Shown here: piece after piece, positions 1 through 8,710 of the stretch
How positions within the stretch are numbered: the first letter of the stretch is position 1
Layout: every line of letters starts with the position of its first letter
NCBI GenBank assembly: GCA_035627955.1
Contig: DASPKU010000021.1
Coordinates: 1-64,000, forward strand
Direction of reading: 5' to 3'
From: Phycisphaerales bacterium
GTDB taxonomy: Bacteria > Planctomycetota > Phycisphaerae > Phycisphaerales > UBA1924
Length of the DNA stretch: 64,000 nucleotides
Position numbers and translations under genes: made by a program
The notes under the pieces: model-generated
What the model was told of the DNA's origin: nothing
The model's input: the letters and a program-made list of their open reading frames with translations, nothing else
The model's database searches: none

Positions 1-2
1 AG

Positions 3-140
3 GCGTTCTTCGCCTGCCTGGGCGGCACCTGCTGCGAGACCTGCTACTGCCAGGGCAGCGACTTCAACGGCGACGGTGACTTCGGCACCGACCAGGACAT
101 CGAGGCGTTCTTCCGCGTCCTGGGCGGCAACCCCTGCTGA
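3..140 (+). CDS. C-terminal end of a secreted protein with dockerin-like GDxDFNGDGDFGTDQD tail (5' truncated by the window)
   Basis: Only the last 45 codons are present; the gene starts before the window. The tail contains DFNGDGDFGTDQDIEAFF followed by RVLGGNPC and stop. A preceding AFFACLGGTCCET looks like the end of an earlier copy of the same unit. Asp/Asn-rich DxNxDGxxxxxD loops of this kind are calcium-binding, dockerin-type motifs, and this exact tail style is common at the C-terminus of secreted planctomycete proteins. The catalytic or structural body of the protein lies outside the window, so no function can be given. An intrinsic terminator follows at about 185-218. Confidence 0.7.
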   Translation, partial: AFFACLGGTCCETCYCQGSDFNGDGDFGTDQDIEAFFRVLGGNPC

Positions 141-184
141 TCCGGCGCTGCTGATCGAGCCCCACTGAACCTGTCACCATCCAC

Positions 185-218
185 GGCCCCCCGCCCGGCG
201 CGGGGGGCCTTTCTTTTT
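185..218 (+). terminator. Intrinsic terminator after the dockerin-tailed gene
   Basis: Nine-base arms (185-193 and 201-209) pair perfectly around a 7-nt loop. They are followed by a T-rich run (TTTCTTTTTG). The hairpin sits 45 bp after the stop codon and 18 bp before the next start. Confidence 0.8.
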
Positions 219-235
219 GCCCGTACACTCCGCCC

Positions 236-724
236 ATGCGCCCTGCCGCCATGCTGCTGGTCCTGCTGTCGTCTGTGCTCGCCGCGTGCGCCGGTGCGCG
301 GGCAAGGCCCGACGCCCGCCACCTGCCCGACGACTTCTCCTTGAGCGTCGCCGTGCAGCCTGGCGGGGGTCGAGAGCCCGCGTGGTATGTCATCGAGCCC
401 GACGGCACGCTCCGCGCGGCTATCGGGGCCCGCCGCCCCGACAGTCCGCGCCCCGCCGGCGTCCGCACCCTCACGCGCGACCAGGTCCGCGGGGTGTGGG
501 AGCTCGCGTGCGCCGCCGGCCTCGCCGGCGAGCACCACGGCGAGGGCAAGGTCTCGACGACCCTCCCCGGCTCTCCCGCGGGTGCGGCGGTGGTCGAGGT
601 CGCCAGCGCGGGCAAGCGCCGCACCGTCGCGGCCCCAGCGCCCAGCGACGCCTCGGGCGCTGGGCTGTCCAAGCTGCTGGAGCGGCTGCGCGAGCTGGCG
701 TGGATCGAGCCTGCCGGCACGTAA
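236..724 (+). CDS. Predicted lipoprotein of unknown function
   Basis: The protein has 162 residues. The first 18 form a lipoprotein signal ending in the lipobox VLAAC, so the mature protein would be lipid-anchored at Cys17 or so. The remainder has no motif that I recognise. It contains a short segment resembling a beta-rich domain (WYVIEPDGTLRAAIG) followed by an Arg/Leu-rich helix. The gene lies 20 bp upstream of an Hsp70 gene on the same strand, so co-transcription is likely, but I infer no functional link. GC content is as high as in the neighbours. Confidence 0.75.
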   Translation: MRPAAMLLVLLSSVLAACAGARARPDARHLPDDFSLSVAVQPGGGREPAWYVIEPDGTLRAAIGARRPDSPRPAGVRTLTRDQVRGVWELACAAGLAGEHHGEGKVSTTLPGSPAGAAVVEVASAGKRRTVAAPAPSDASGAGLSKLLERLRELAWIEPAGT

Positions 725-744
725 GCGGCGCGTACCCTCGCCGT

Positions 745-2658
745 ATGCCAGCGCCCATTGTTGGAATCGACCTCGGCACCACCAACTCGCTGGTGGCGAT
801 CGCCGACCGCGCGGGCGCCCGCATCATCCCCGATGGGCACGGGCGCGCGTTGCTGCCCTCGGTTGTGCGGTACGAGCCCTCAGACCAGCCGCCCGGCTAC
901 GCGACGGTGGTGGGGCACGATGCGAAGGAGGCCGCGCCGGACTTCCCGCTCCAGACCGTCTCGAGCGTGAAGCGGTTGATGGGCCGGAGCGTGCGCGACG
1001 CCGCGCCCGACCTGCGGTTCCTGTCCTACCAGGTCATCGCAGGCGAGCGCGACACCGCCCGTGTGCGCGTTCCGCTCGGGCAGGACGAGATCACCTTCTC
1101 GCCCGAGGAGGTTTCCGCGCAGGTGCTCGCGCGCCTCAGGGCCCAGGCCTCCCGCGCCCTGGGCGAAGAGGTCACCCGCGCCGTGGTCACGGTCCCCGCG
1201 TACTTCGACGACGCTCAGCGGCAGGCCACCCGCACCGCTGGCCGCCTCGCGGGGCTCGAGGTCGTGCGCATCGTTCCCGAGCCCACGGCGGCGGCGCTCG
1301 CGTACGGCCTGGGCCTTCCCCGCGGCGCCAACGACCGTCCGACGACCGTGGTGGTCTACGACCTGGGCGGCGGTACGTTCGACGTGTCGGTGCTGCGGCT
1401 GACCCCAGCGACGCAGCCGGGCGAGACGTTCTTCTTTCAGGTGCTCGCCACCGGCGGCGACACGCACCTGGGCGGCGACGACGCGGATCACCTGCTGGTG
1501 GACCTCTTCCGACGCGAGATCGCAAACGTGCTGGGCGTTGAGGCGGCGGCCATGGAGCTGCCGCCGGGCGTGCGGCGCCAGCTCGTGGGGCTTGCGGAGT
1601 CGGTCAAGATCCGGCTCTCCGAGCACGAGGAGGCCCGCGTGGACGTCGCCCTGGGGGGCGACCGGCGCTACCAGCGCACGCTGACGCGCTCCGAGTTCGA
1701 GGCGCTCGTCGCCCCGCTGGTGGACCGCACCATCCGCATCTGCGAGCAGGTGGTGAGGGACGCCGACATGGGGTGGCACGATCCGTCCTCGGGCCGTGCG
1801 CCTGTAGACGCCGTGATCATGGTCGGCGGATCCACGCGCATTCCACTGGTCCGCCGTCGCGTCGGCGAGCTCTTTGGCCTGGAGCCTTACACCGCTCTTG
1901 ACCCCGACCAGGTCGTCGCCCTCGGCGCGTCGGTGCTGGCCAGCGTGCTCGACAGGCGGTCCACCGGCACGCTGCTGCTGGACGTCATCCCGCTCTCGCT
2001 CGGGGTTGAGACCGTCGGCGGAGCCGTCGCCAAGCTCATCACGGCGAACTCCACGATCCCAGCGCGGGCGACGGAGATGTTCTCCACGAGCGTCGACGGC
2101 CAGACCTCGATCCGCCTGACTATTTACCAGGGCGAGCGTGAGATGGCGGCGGACTGCCGCAAGCTCGGCGAGTTCCACCTGCGGGGGCTGCCCCCCATGC
2201 CCGCGGGCATCCCGCAGCTGGAGGTGCAGTTCCTCGTTGACGCCAACGGCGTGCTCAACGTCAGCGCCCAGGAGCGCCGCAGCGGCAAGCGGGCCGCGCT
2301 GCAGGTCGTCCCCAACCACGGCCTCACCAGCGACGAGGTGGAGCGCATCGAGCGCGACAGCCTGCACCACGCCCGCGAGGACATGGCCCGTCACCGCGTG
2401 GTGGACCTCATCGTGAACAGCAGGCTTGACCTCAAGTGGATCGGCGAGCGCTTCGAGAAGTTCGAGGGCGAGCTCGAGCCCGCGTACCGCGACGACCTCC
2501 GCGCCCGCATCGAGGGTCTGCGGGAGATGGTCAAGCAGGCCGAGAGCGACTGGCAGAGCGTTGACCCCAACGCGTTTTATAGGGCCAAGCACGAGCTGGA
2601 CCAGGCGAGCATCCGCCTGCAGGAAGTCAGCATTGCCCGCTCGCTGCGGGAGGGCTGA
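745..2658 (+). CDS. Hsp70-family chaperone (DnaK/HscA-like)
   Basis: The protein has 637 residues, the usual Hsp70 length. The ATPase domain begins with GIDLGTTNS (residues 7-15), has the phosphate-2 motif YDLGGGTFDVSVL (about 204-216) and the adenosine motif IMVGGSTRIPLV (about 358). The substrate-binding domain starts at DVIPLSLGVE (about 412) and is followed by a helical lid. Several positions (DCRKLGEFHLRGLPPMPAG) look more like HscA, the Fe-S-cluster chaperone, than canonical DnaK, and no dnaJ, grpE or isc genes lie alongside. I therefore leave the subfamily open. The ATG at 745 is chosen because the protein then starts directly at the ATPase domain; the frame is open further upstream but that reading overlaps the lipoprotein gene. 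Confidence 0.93.
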   Translation: MPAPIVGIDLGTTNSLVAIADRAGARIIPDGHGRALLPSVVRYEPSDQPPGYATVVGHDAKEAAPDFPLQTVSSVKRLMGRSVRDAAPDLRFLSYQVIAGERDTARVRVPLGQDEITFSPEEVSAQVLARLRAQASRALGEEVTRAVVTVPAYFDDAQRQATRTAGRLAGLEVVRIVPEPTAAALAYGLGLPRGANDRPTTVVVYDLGGGTFDVSVLRLTPATQPGETFFFQVLATGGDTHLGGDDADHLLVDLFRREIANVLGVEAAAMELPPGVRRQLVGLAESVKIRLSEHEEARVDVALGGDRRYQRTLTRSEFEALVAPLVDRTIRICEQVVRDADMGWHDPSSGRAPVDAVIMVGGSTRIPLVRRRVGELFGLEPYTALDPDQVVALGASVLASVLDRRSTGTLLLDVIPLSLGVETVGGAVAKLITANSTIPARATEMFSTSVDGQTSIRLTIYQGEREMAADCRKLGEFHLRGLPPMPAGIPQLEVQFLVDANGVLNVSAQERRSGKRAALQVVPNHGLTSDEVERIERDSLHHAREDMARHRVVDLIVNSRLDLKWIGERFEKFEGELEPAYRDDLRARIEGLREMVKQAESDWQSVDPNAFYRAKHELDQASIRLQEVSIARSLREG

Positions 2659-2781
2659 GCGGCGTGTTCCGCCTGTGAGGGGCACGCAACGCGGTCGCCG
2701 CCCATCCCGCACAACCGCACGCCCCAGCCGGCCGATCCCGTGGTGTGCGCCGCGCTCCGCGGCGCCGCGGGGTTGCGCACC

Positions 2782-4674
2782 ATGAAGCTCGCACACTGGG
2801 CGGTATTGCTATCGGCGGGGCTGGCCTCGCTGGCCCTGGGCCAGCAGAAGGAGCCCATGGCCGCGTACGCCGCGAGCACCGCTCCCACGCAGGTGGCCTT
2901 CCAGACCTCGACCGGCTCCACGTGGTACTCGGGGGGCACGGCGAGTGGAATGACTGAACGCGTCACGTTCCAGGAGCTGCTGAACAGCCCGGTCAGCGGG
3001 CGCGCCCTGGTGACCCTTTGCGATGACCACAGTGTGTGGCTCACGCGCTGGACCAGCAGCTCCTTCTGGAGCGCCCCCACGCAGCTGGCCACCAACGCCG
3101 GCCTGCCCAGCGCCAAGGTGTTCGCCGGCGCGTACGAGACGGAGACCGGCAACCTGATTGTCGTCTACCGCAAGACGACCTCGACCACGCTGTACTACCG
3201 CGTGGTGGGCGCGACCGTTGGCCCTGAGCAGAGCTTCGCCATCGGCCTCGCGAGCGCGCCCACGTACATGGAGATGTACCCGCAGCCCCGCGGCAACGAG
3301 ATCATGCTGCTGGTCGCCGCGTCGGGCCGCCTGCACGCGGCGGTGTGGAGCGGCAGCGCGTGGACCGGGTCCGTGCAGCTGGAAGCAGCGCTTCCCACGA
3401 GCGGCCGCCCGTTCGCGGGCGCCTACACCAACAGCAGCACGCAGGGCATGGCCGTGTGGTCAGATACTGCCGGGAGCGTGCGCTCGCGCCTGTGGACGGG
3501 CGCGACCGCGTCCTGGAGCGCCGCCACCACACTCCCGGCGGTGAGCGGCAGCGCCCCGCTGCACTGGGTGACGCTCGCAGGCTCGCGCAAGCACGCCAGC
3601 GATGAGGTGCTGTTCGCGGGCATCGGCACCAACAACGACATCAGCGTGAACCGCTGGAGCGGGAGCAGCTGGGGCAGCAACAGCGTGGTGGAGACCAACG
3701 TCGGCTTCGCCGATGGGCGGCGGGTGGCCCTTGCGTACCAGCACGACGGCGAGGAGGCGCTGCTGGCGTGGCAGCAGGCGGGCAACAACGCGGTGCAGTT
3801 CCGCCGCTGGTGGGGGGGGGTGTGGTCGGGGACGAGCGCGACGTCTTCGCTGGGCAGCGAGCCGCAGAACATCCGCCTGGAGCCCGGGTACGCCGGCAAC
3901 CAGATGGTGATGAGCGTGCGCCGCAAGGGGGCGGCGAGCTACGCCGATTACATGGCCTACTCCGCGAACGGCTCGGTCAACCTGACTGGCACGGTGGTGG
4001 GCGCGGTGGGCTCGGGCGGGTCGGTGGCGCTCCCGGTGCCGCCGACGGCCACCGCCGGCACGACCAACATCAGCACGCCCAACAACCAGACCACCACGAT
4101 GACGCCCGGCAACTACGGCAGCCTGGTGGTCGGCAACGCCTGCACGCTGAACTTCAGCGCAGGCACGTACGTGTACACGTCGTTCACCGCCCAGTACAAC
4201 GGCACGATCATGAACTTCAACACCGCGGCGGGGCCGGTGCGGTTCATCCTCACCAACGGCAGCTTTGCGGGCAAGAACGCCATCACCATCAACAACACGG
4301 GGCAGCACGACGTCGAGTTCCACATCCTGAACGGCAACTTCGAAGCCCAGAATCACTACGCCGTCTCCAATGCCGCGGTGTTCGCGTACAACGGCAATAT
4401 CGACTTTGAGAACAACGCCAACTTCACCGGCACGCTGTACGCCAGCGGCAACATCACCGGCAGCGGGACCATCAAGCTGCCTGACAGCGACCCCGTGGGC
4501 GGGCCCGGGCGGCTGACGACCGTCACGTTCACCGCGGGCGTCCCCAGCGCGCCCGTGGACCTCAACACGAGCATCGCGGGGGAGTGGCGCTGGGACGTGT
4601 GCGCTCTCTCCCGCTACCCCGCTGTGCGGTCGGTGAAGGTCGGCCGCTGGCGAGAGATCGGGCCCGACGAATGA
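2782..4674 (+). CDS. Secreted surface-like protein, first of two tandem paralogues
   Basis: The protein has 630 residues. It begins with a signal peptide (MKLAHWAVLLSAGLASLALG, then QQ). Residues about 25-390 carry repeated W-x-G-S-x-W and YRxxxG motifs that suggest a beta-propeller-like repeat. The C-terminal third is Asn/Thr/Gly-rich (NTAAGPVRFILTNGSF, YASGNITGSGTI), suggesting a parallel beta-helix. There is no PEP-CTERM tail; the chain ends SVKVGRWREIGPDE. The next gene is a paralogue with the same architecture and the same last nine residues. A run of nine G (3812-3820) lies in the frame. Function is unknown, and a cell-surface or extracellular role is inferred only from the signal peptide. 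Confidence 0.8.
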   Translation: MKLAHWAVLLSAGLASLALGQQKEPMAAYAASTAPTQVAFQTSTGSTWYSGGTASGMTERVTFQELLNSPVSGRALVTLCDDHSVWLTRWTSSSFWSAPTQLATNAGLPSAKVFAGAYETETGNLIVVYRKTTSTTLYYRVVGATVGPEQSFAIGLASAPTYMEMYPQPRGNEIMLLVAASGRLHAAVWSGSAWTGSVQLEAALPTSGRPFAGAYTNSSTQGMAVWSDTAGSVRSRLWTGATASWSAATTLPAVSGSAPLHWVTLAGSRKHASDEVLFAGIGTNNDISVNRWSGSSWGSNSVVETNVGFADGRRVALAYQHDGEEALLAWQQAGNNAVQFRRWWGGVWSGTSATSSLGSEPQNIRLEPGYAGNQMVMSVRRKGAASYADYMAYSANGSVNLTGTVVGAVGSGGSVALPVPPTATAGTTNISTPNNQTTTMTPGNYGSLVVGNACTLNFSAGTYVYTSFTAQYNGTIMNFNTAAGPVRFILTNGSFAGKNAITINNTGQHDVEFHILNGNFEAQNHYAVSNAAVFAYNGNIDFENNANFTGTLYASGNITGSGTIKLPDSDPVGGPGRLTTVTFTAGVPSAPVDLNTSIAGEWRWDVCALSRYPAVRSVKVGRWREIGPDE

Positions 4675-4682
4675 GGAACCCC

Positions 4683-6590
4683 ATGACCAACACGCACTTT
4701 GCGAGGAGCGTACGCACGGCTGTTGCAGCCATCGGGCTGGGGTTGGCGGCTGTCGGCCATGCGCAGCAGGACCGACCCTGTGTCGTATACAGCGAGACAT
4801 CCACGCCCGAGACGATGTTCTCGCGCGAGTGGACGGGCTCTTCGTGGCCAAGCCCCAGCGCCGGCGCCGGGCTCTCCGGCGTGATCCGCTGGCAGCGGGT
4901 CTGCAACAGCCCCAGCACCAGCGAGCGCGCCCTCGTGTGCCTCGCCTCGGACAACGCCCTCACACTGTCGAAGTTCAATGGCATGTTCTGGGAGCCGCCG
5001 ACGGCCGTGTGCGCTGATGCGGGCACCCCCAGCACCCGTGTATTCGATGCCGCGTACGAGCACATGAGCGGGGAGCTCATGGTCGTGTACCGCAAGACCA
5101 CCTCCACCTCCGTGTTCTACCGCACGTACACGAGCGCGATCCCGCTCGAGCAGTCCACCAATCTTGGTCTGACCACTGCTCCGACGTGGATGGAACTGGT
5201 GGTCAGGCCCCGCTCCGATGAGTTCATGCTGCTGGTTGCCGCGGGCGGGCGGCTGTATGCGTCCATTTGGAACGGCTCGGCCTGGGGCAACGCGGCCAGC
5301 CTCGAGACTTCGCTCAACTCCAGCGGCCGCCCCTTCTCCGGCGCTTACATGAACAACTCGGGACGCGGGATCGTGGCATGGTCCGCCACCAGCGGGGCCC
5401 CCAAGTACCGCGTCTGGAGCGGCACGGCGTGGGGCGCGGCGGCGACGCTGCCGGCGGTGTCGGGCGGCGTCACCCTGGGTTGGATGACCCTGACCGGCAG
5501 TCCTTCGGCGACCTCGGATGAGGTGCTCGCCGCCATGATCGGCAGCAACAACGACGTGAACGTCAACAACTGGACGGGTACAGCCTGGGGCACAAACACC
5601 GTTGTTGAGTCCAACACAGGCTCGAGCACCGGCCGCCGGGTTGACATCGCCTACCAGCCCAACGGCTCCCGCGGCGTGGTGGCCTGGGAGCGAGCCGGCA
5701 GCACCGCTCCCCGCTACCGCACGTGGAACGGCAGCGCATGGTCCGCGGAGCAGACCGGCCCCGACTTCGGGAGCCAGCCCCAAGCCATCATCCTTGAGCC
5801 CGGCCTGGACGCCAACCAGGTCGTCATGGCCGTGCGGCGGCTGGGCCCGGTAAGTTGGGATGACTTCGTGGCGTACTCAACGGGCGGGTCGGTCAACCTG
5901 ACCGGCATCGTGCACGGTCTGGTAGGGACCGGGCCGGCGTACACCATGCCCCTGCCCCCCAGCGCTACCGCGGGAGCGTCCAATGTGAACCTTGGAAACA
6001 ACGACACGCGCACCCTCGCCCCCGGCAACTACCACGACCTTATCGTGGGCAACTCGTGCACTGTGAACTTCAGCACCACCGGCACCTACGTGTTCCGCCT
6101 CTTCAAGGCCAACAACAACTACACCACGATGAACTTCGACACCTCGGCCGGTGACATCGACTTCATCCTCACCAACGGCAACTTCGACGGCCAGAACACC
6201 ATGACCTTCAACAACAACGGTGAGGGCAAGGTCCGGATCCACGTCATCAATGGCAACTTCGACAGCAAGAACAACAACTTCGGCCGCAACATCTCCCTGT
6301 ACGTCTACAACGGCAACATCATCTTCGGCAATGACCTCACGTTCAACGGGGAGATGTACGCCAGCGGCAACATCACCGGCAGCGGCGTGATCGACCTCTC
6401 GACCAGCTACGTCGGCTCGCCGGGGCTGCTCTCGGTCGCAACCTTCACCGATGGGGCCCCGGGGCTGCGCACGGACCTCTCCGCCAACATCCCGGGCTAC
6501 TGGGGGTGGGAAGTCTGCGCTGTCGCCGGACGTCCGCCCTCCAAGAACATGCGAGTCTCGCGCTGGCGTGAGATTGGGCCGGACGAGTGA
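4683..6590 (+). CDS. Secreted surface-like protein, second tandem paralogue
   Basis: The protein has 635 residues and is a clear paralogue of the upstream gene. Shared features are the signal peptide (ending AVGHAQQ), the blocks YRKTTSTS, MLLVAAGGRLYA, SGRPFSGAYMN and YASGNITGSG, and the terminal RWREIGPDE. I choose ATG 4683 because GAGGA (4673-4677) precedes it at ribosome-binding distance; an in-frame ATG at 4671 overlaps the previous stop by 4 bp and is the alternative. The close packing indicates an operon created by tandem duplication. The paralogue lacks the G9 tract present in the first copy. A structured RNA candidate and a terminator follow. Confidence 0.8.
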   Translation: MTNTHFARSVRTAVAAIGLGLAAVGHAQQDRPCVVYSETSTPETMFSREWTGSSWPSPSAGAGLSGVIRWQRVCNSPSTSERALVCLASDNALTLSKFNGMFWEPPTAVCADAGTPSTRVFDAAYEHMSGELMVVYRKTTSTSVFYRTYTSAIPLEQSTNLGLTTAPTWMELVVRPRSDEFMLLVAAGGRLYASIWNGSAWGNAASLETSLNSSGRPFSGAYMNNSGRGIVAWSATSGAPKYRVWSGTAWGAAATLPAVSGGVTLGWMTLTGSPSATSDEVLAAMIGSNNDVNVNNWTGTAWGTNTVVESNTGSSTGRRVDIAYQPNGSRGVVAWERAGSTAPRYRTWNGSAWSAEQTGPDFGSQPQAIILEPGLDANQVVMAVRRLGPVSWDDFVAYSTGGSVNLTGIVHGLVGTGPAYTMPLPPSATAGASNVNLGNNDTRTLAPGNYHDLIVGNSCTVNFSTTGTYVFRLFKANNNYTTMNFDTSAGDIDFILTNGNFDGQNTMTFNNNGEGKVRIHVINGNFDSKNNNFGRNISLYVYNGNIIFGNDLTFNGEMYASGNITGSGVIDLSTSYVGSPGLLSVATFTDGAPGLRTDLSANIPGYWGWEVCAVAGRPPSKNMRVSRWREIGPDE

Positions 6591-6660
6591 TCGGAGTTGG
6601 TCTAAATGAATGAGCTTTCATCCGCCCTTAGCGCGGAGGCCCTTGTGCCTTAATCCCACC

Positions 6661-6795
6661 CCGCTAGCTTGCTCCCACTTGAGAGTTGCACCCTCTCCCC
6701 GCAACTCTCCAGGCATCGGTCGCGTGGGGGTAACCCATGCGGACCACTAGCGGGCCGTGTCAATCCCCCCCAGGACGCGGCCCGTTTTTTCTTTT
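6661..6795 (+). ncRNA. Candidate structured RNA with intrinsic terminator
   Basis: Three nested pairings can be read directly. The outer stem is CCGCTAG (6661-6667) with CTAGCGG (6747-6753). The middle stem is CCCAC (6674-6678) with GTGGG (6724-6728). The inner hairpin has perfect 9-bp arms, GAGAGTTGC (6681-6689) with GCAACTCTC (6701-6709). A terminator follows: arms 6751-6761 and 6774-6784 with one G-T pair, then TTTTTTCTTTTT. The terminator arm shares three bases with the outer stem, so the two could compete. The region lies after the tandem surface-protein genes and before a gene on the other strand, so it is either a free small RNA or a 3' UTR. I recognise no known RNA family. Confidence 0.4.
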
Positions 6796-6836
6796 TGCTC
6801 CGATCGCTTTCAGCAGCCGCGTGTGAGCGCGCGAGA

Positions 6837-7316
6837 TCACGCCCCCGGCGGCACCCCGATGTCCTCGTCCCACAGCTCCGCGTGCTCGCGGATGAACTGC
6901 TCCATCAGCGACACGCACCGCGCATCATCGGCCACGACCAGCTCCACGCCCTCCGCCCGCATCCAGTCCTCCCGCCCCTGGAACGTGCGGTTTTCCCCGA
7001 TCACCACCCGCCGGATCCGGTGCAGCACGGCCGTGCCGCTGCACATCGCGCACGGCGAGAGCGTCGAGGCCAGCGTCAGCGTGTGCCAGTCGCGCCGCCG
7101 CCCCGCGTTGCGGATGCACACCGTCTCGGCGTGGGCGGTCGAGTCCCCTGTCTGCACCCGCAGGTTGTGCCCCAGCGCCACGATCACGCCCTCGGCGGTC
7201 ATCAGCGCCGACCCGATGGGGATCCCACCCTCGGCTCGGCTCTTGAGGGCCTGCTGGTACGCGGCGTCGAGCGCCAGCCGATCCAGTGTCCGCCGATCAA
7301 GTGTGCCCTGGTCCAT
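6837..7316 (-). CDS. Cytosine deaminase, yeast Fcy1-like (CDA fold)
   Basis: The protein has 159 residues. The zinc site of the cytidine-deaminase fold is complete: HAE at 62-64 (zinc His and catalytic Glu) and SPCAMC at 88-92 (two zinc Cys). GHNLRVQ (49-55), GENRTFQGREDWMRAEGVE (107-125) and the C-terminal ELWDEDIG (147-154) match the small fungal cytosine deaminase rather than the large bacterial CodA amidohydrolase. The expected reaction is cytosine to uracil plus ammonia. The divergent neighbour is uracil phosphoribosyltransferase, which would turn the product into UMP, so the pair forms a cytosine salvage route. A longer upstream reading overlaps that gene and is rejected. Confidence 0.88.
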   Translation of the reverse strand: MDQGTLDRRTLDRLALDAAYQQALKSRAEGGIPIGSALMTAEGVIVALGHNLRVQTGDSTAHAETVCIRNAGRRRDWHTLTLASTLSPCAMCSGTAVLHRIRRVVIGENRTFQGREDWMRAEGVELVVADDARCVSLMEQFIREHAELWDEDIGVPPGA

Positions 7317-7371
7317 GCCGCGAGTGTACCTCGCCCGCTGCCCGCGCCCGCCCTCCTGTAAACTGGACAGC

Positions 7372-8019
7372 ATGGGCACGCCCTCCCCCGAGTTCCCAGG
7401 CGTCATCGTCTTCGACCACCCTCTCATCCAGCACAAGCTGACGTACCTGCGCGACCGCACCGTCAGCCACCGCCCCTTCCGCGCCCTGCTCTACCAGATC
7501 GCCGGGCTCATGGTCTTCGAGGTCACGCGCACGCTCCCCACCGAGGTTATCGAGGTCGAGACGCCCATCGAGCGCACGCAGGGCCGCCGCCTCGCCGGCC
7601 ACGTCACCGTCGTTCCGGTGCTGCGCTCAGGGCTGGGCATGGCCGAGGGCATCCTCGAGATGATGCCCGAGGCCCGTGTCGGGCACCTCGGCCTGGTGCG
7701 CGACGAGGAGACCCTCAAACCCCGCGTCTACCTCCAGCGCCTCCCGCGCGACCTCTCCGCCGGCCCGGTGTTCCTGGTCGATCCCATGCTCGCCACCGGC
7801 GGCTCCGCGGCCGAGGCCGTGGCCATCCTGCGGCGCGCGGGCGCGAAAGACCTCCGCCTCATCTGCCTGGTCGCGGCGCCCGAGGGCATCCGCCGCATCC
7901 GTACCATGGACGCAGAGATTCCGATTTATACCGCGGCCATCGACCGCCAGCTCAATGAGCGGGGCTACATCCTTCCTGGACTGGGTGACGCGGGCGATCG
8001 CATGTACGGCACGGGCTGA
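7372..8019 (+). CDS. upp: Uracil phosphoribosyltransferase
   Basis: The protein has 215 residues, slightly longer than typical UPRTase (about 208). It catalyses uracil plus PRPP to UMP in pyrimidine salvage. The PRPP-binding loop VDPMLATGGSA is at about residues 134-144, and the C-terminal GLGDAGDRMYGTG matches the uracil-binding end of the family. PVLRSGLGM is also conserved. The ATG at 7372 is the first suitable start after the divergent deaminase start, leaving 55 bp that must hold both promoters. The gene continues the cytosine-uracil-UMP pathway suggested by its neighbour. Confidence 0.95.
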   Translation: MGTPSPEFPGVIVFDHPLIQHKLTYLRDRTVSHRPFRALLYQIAGLMVFEVTRTLPTEVIEVETPIERTQGRRLAGHVTVVPVLRSGLGMAEGILEMMPEARVGHLGLVRDEETLKPRVYLQRLPRDLSAGPVFLVDPMLATGGSAAEAVAILRRAGAKDLRLICLVAAPEGIRRIRTMDAEIPIYTAAIDRQLNERGYILPGLGDAGDRMYGTG

Positions 8020-8171
8020 GCTAAAAACGCGAGCCGGCGGCAGCCAGGTGGAGTGCGAAGCCCCTCAGCAGCGCTTCAGGTGCGCCTCGCCCGCCCCGCG
8101 CATCATGCTCCTCGCGGTGTGCCGTCGGCTGGGTACGACTTACGACGCCCGCCGCGCCAGGAGTTCACAAC

Positions 8172-8504
8172 ATGGCGGACAACCGCAACAACGAGAAGAA
8201 CCGCGATCAGAACCGCGGCATGGGCCAGCAGGACAACCAGACGCAGGGCCAGAACGCGCAAGGCTTCCAGGGTGGCGGCCGCACCGGCACTCCCTTCACC
8301 CACTCCACGCAGAACAACTACGGCGCCCAGGGCGGCCAGCAGAACAAGCCCGGCCAGTCCGGTCAATCCACCCAGAACCGCGCCGACAGCCAGACCCCTG
8401 GCAAGGAGGGGGAAAGTCGACGCGGCAGCCAGTCATCAGGCCAATCAACAGGCCAATCGGCCGGGGGTCGCACGGCAGCAGGGGCTGACACCGAACCGCT
8501 CTGA
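8172..8504 (+). CDS. Low-complexity Asn/Gln/Gly-rich protein, probably frameshifted
   Basis: The frame encodes 110 residues that are almost wholly hydrophilic (N, Q, G, R, T), beginning MADNRNNEKNRDQNRG. AGGAG at 8159-8163 precedes the ATG by a good ribosome-binding distance. After the stop, another frame continues to 8685 with the same composition (for example SSNRNNPQTSS, then SDNQSRDRGDQGG and TGRFGGG), and a terminator follows at 8711. Runs of G at 8408-8412 and 8463-8467 are plausible slip sites between the two frames. The intact gene was therefore probably 8172-8685, about 170 residues. Whether the shift is real or a sequence error cannot be decided here. The protein is likely disordered; function is unknown. 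Confidence 0.6.
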   Translation: MADNRNNEKNRDQNRGMGQQDNQTQGQNAQGFQGGGRTGTPFTHSTQNNYGAQGGQQNKPGQSGQSTQNRADSQTPGKEGESRRGSQSSGQSTGQSAGGRTAAGADTEPL

Positions 8505-8710
8505 CGAGTCTTCCAACCGCAACAACCCGCAAACCTCATCGCCGCCACGCGGCCCGGGCCGAGCCGGCCCGCGAGACGCTGCCACCACAGACCCGAAGTT
8601 TTCCGGCATGTCCGACAACCAGTCCCGTGATCGCGGGGACCAGGGCGGCCAGGCCGGCACCACGGGCCGCTTCGGCGGCGGCTGACCGAGCACGGCGGCG
8701 ATGAACCACG

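Noticed and set aside
217-744. N-terminal extension of the Hsp70 gene
   Set aside because: The extension overlaps the lipoprotein gene in another frame, and the conserved ATPase start lies at 745.
880-2796. Open frame of 638 codons antisense to the Hsp70 gene
   Set aside because: Long antisense frames opposite Hsp70 genes are a known artefact of codon structure; no motif is visible.
6640-6800. 6S RNA or small SRP RNA
   Set aside because: The length and loops do not match: no GGAAG..AGCA SRP loop and no long central bubble. Only a generic structured RNA is claimed.
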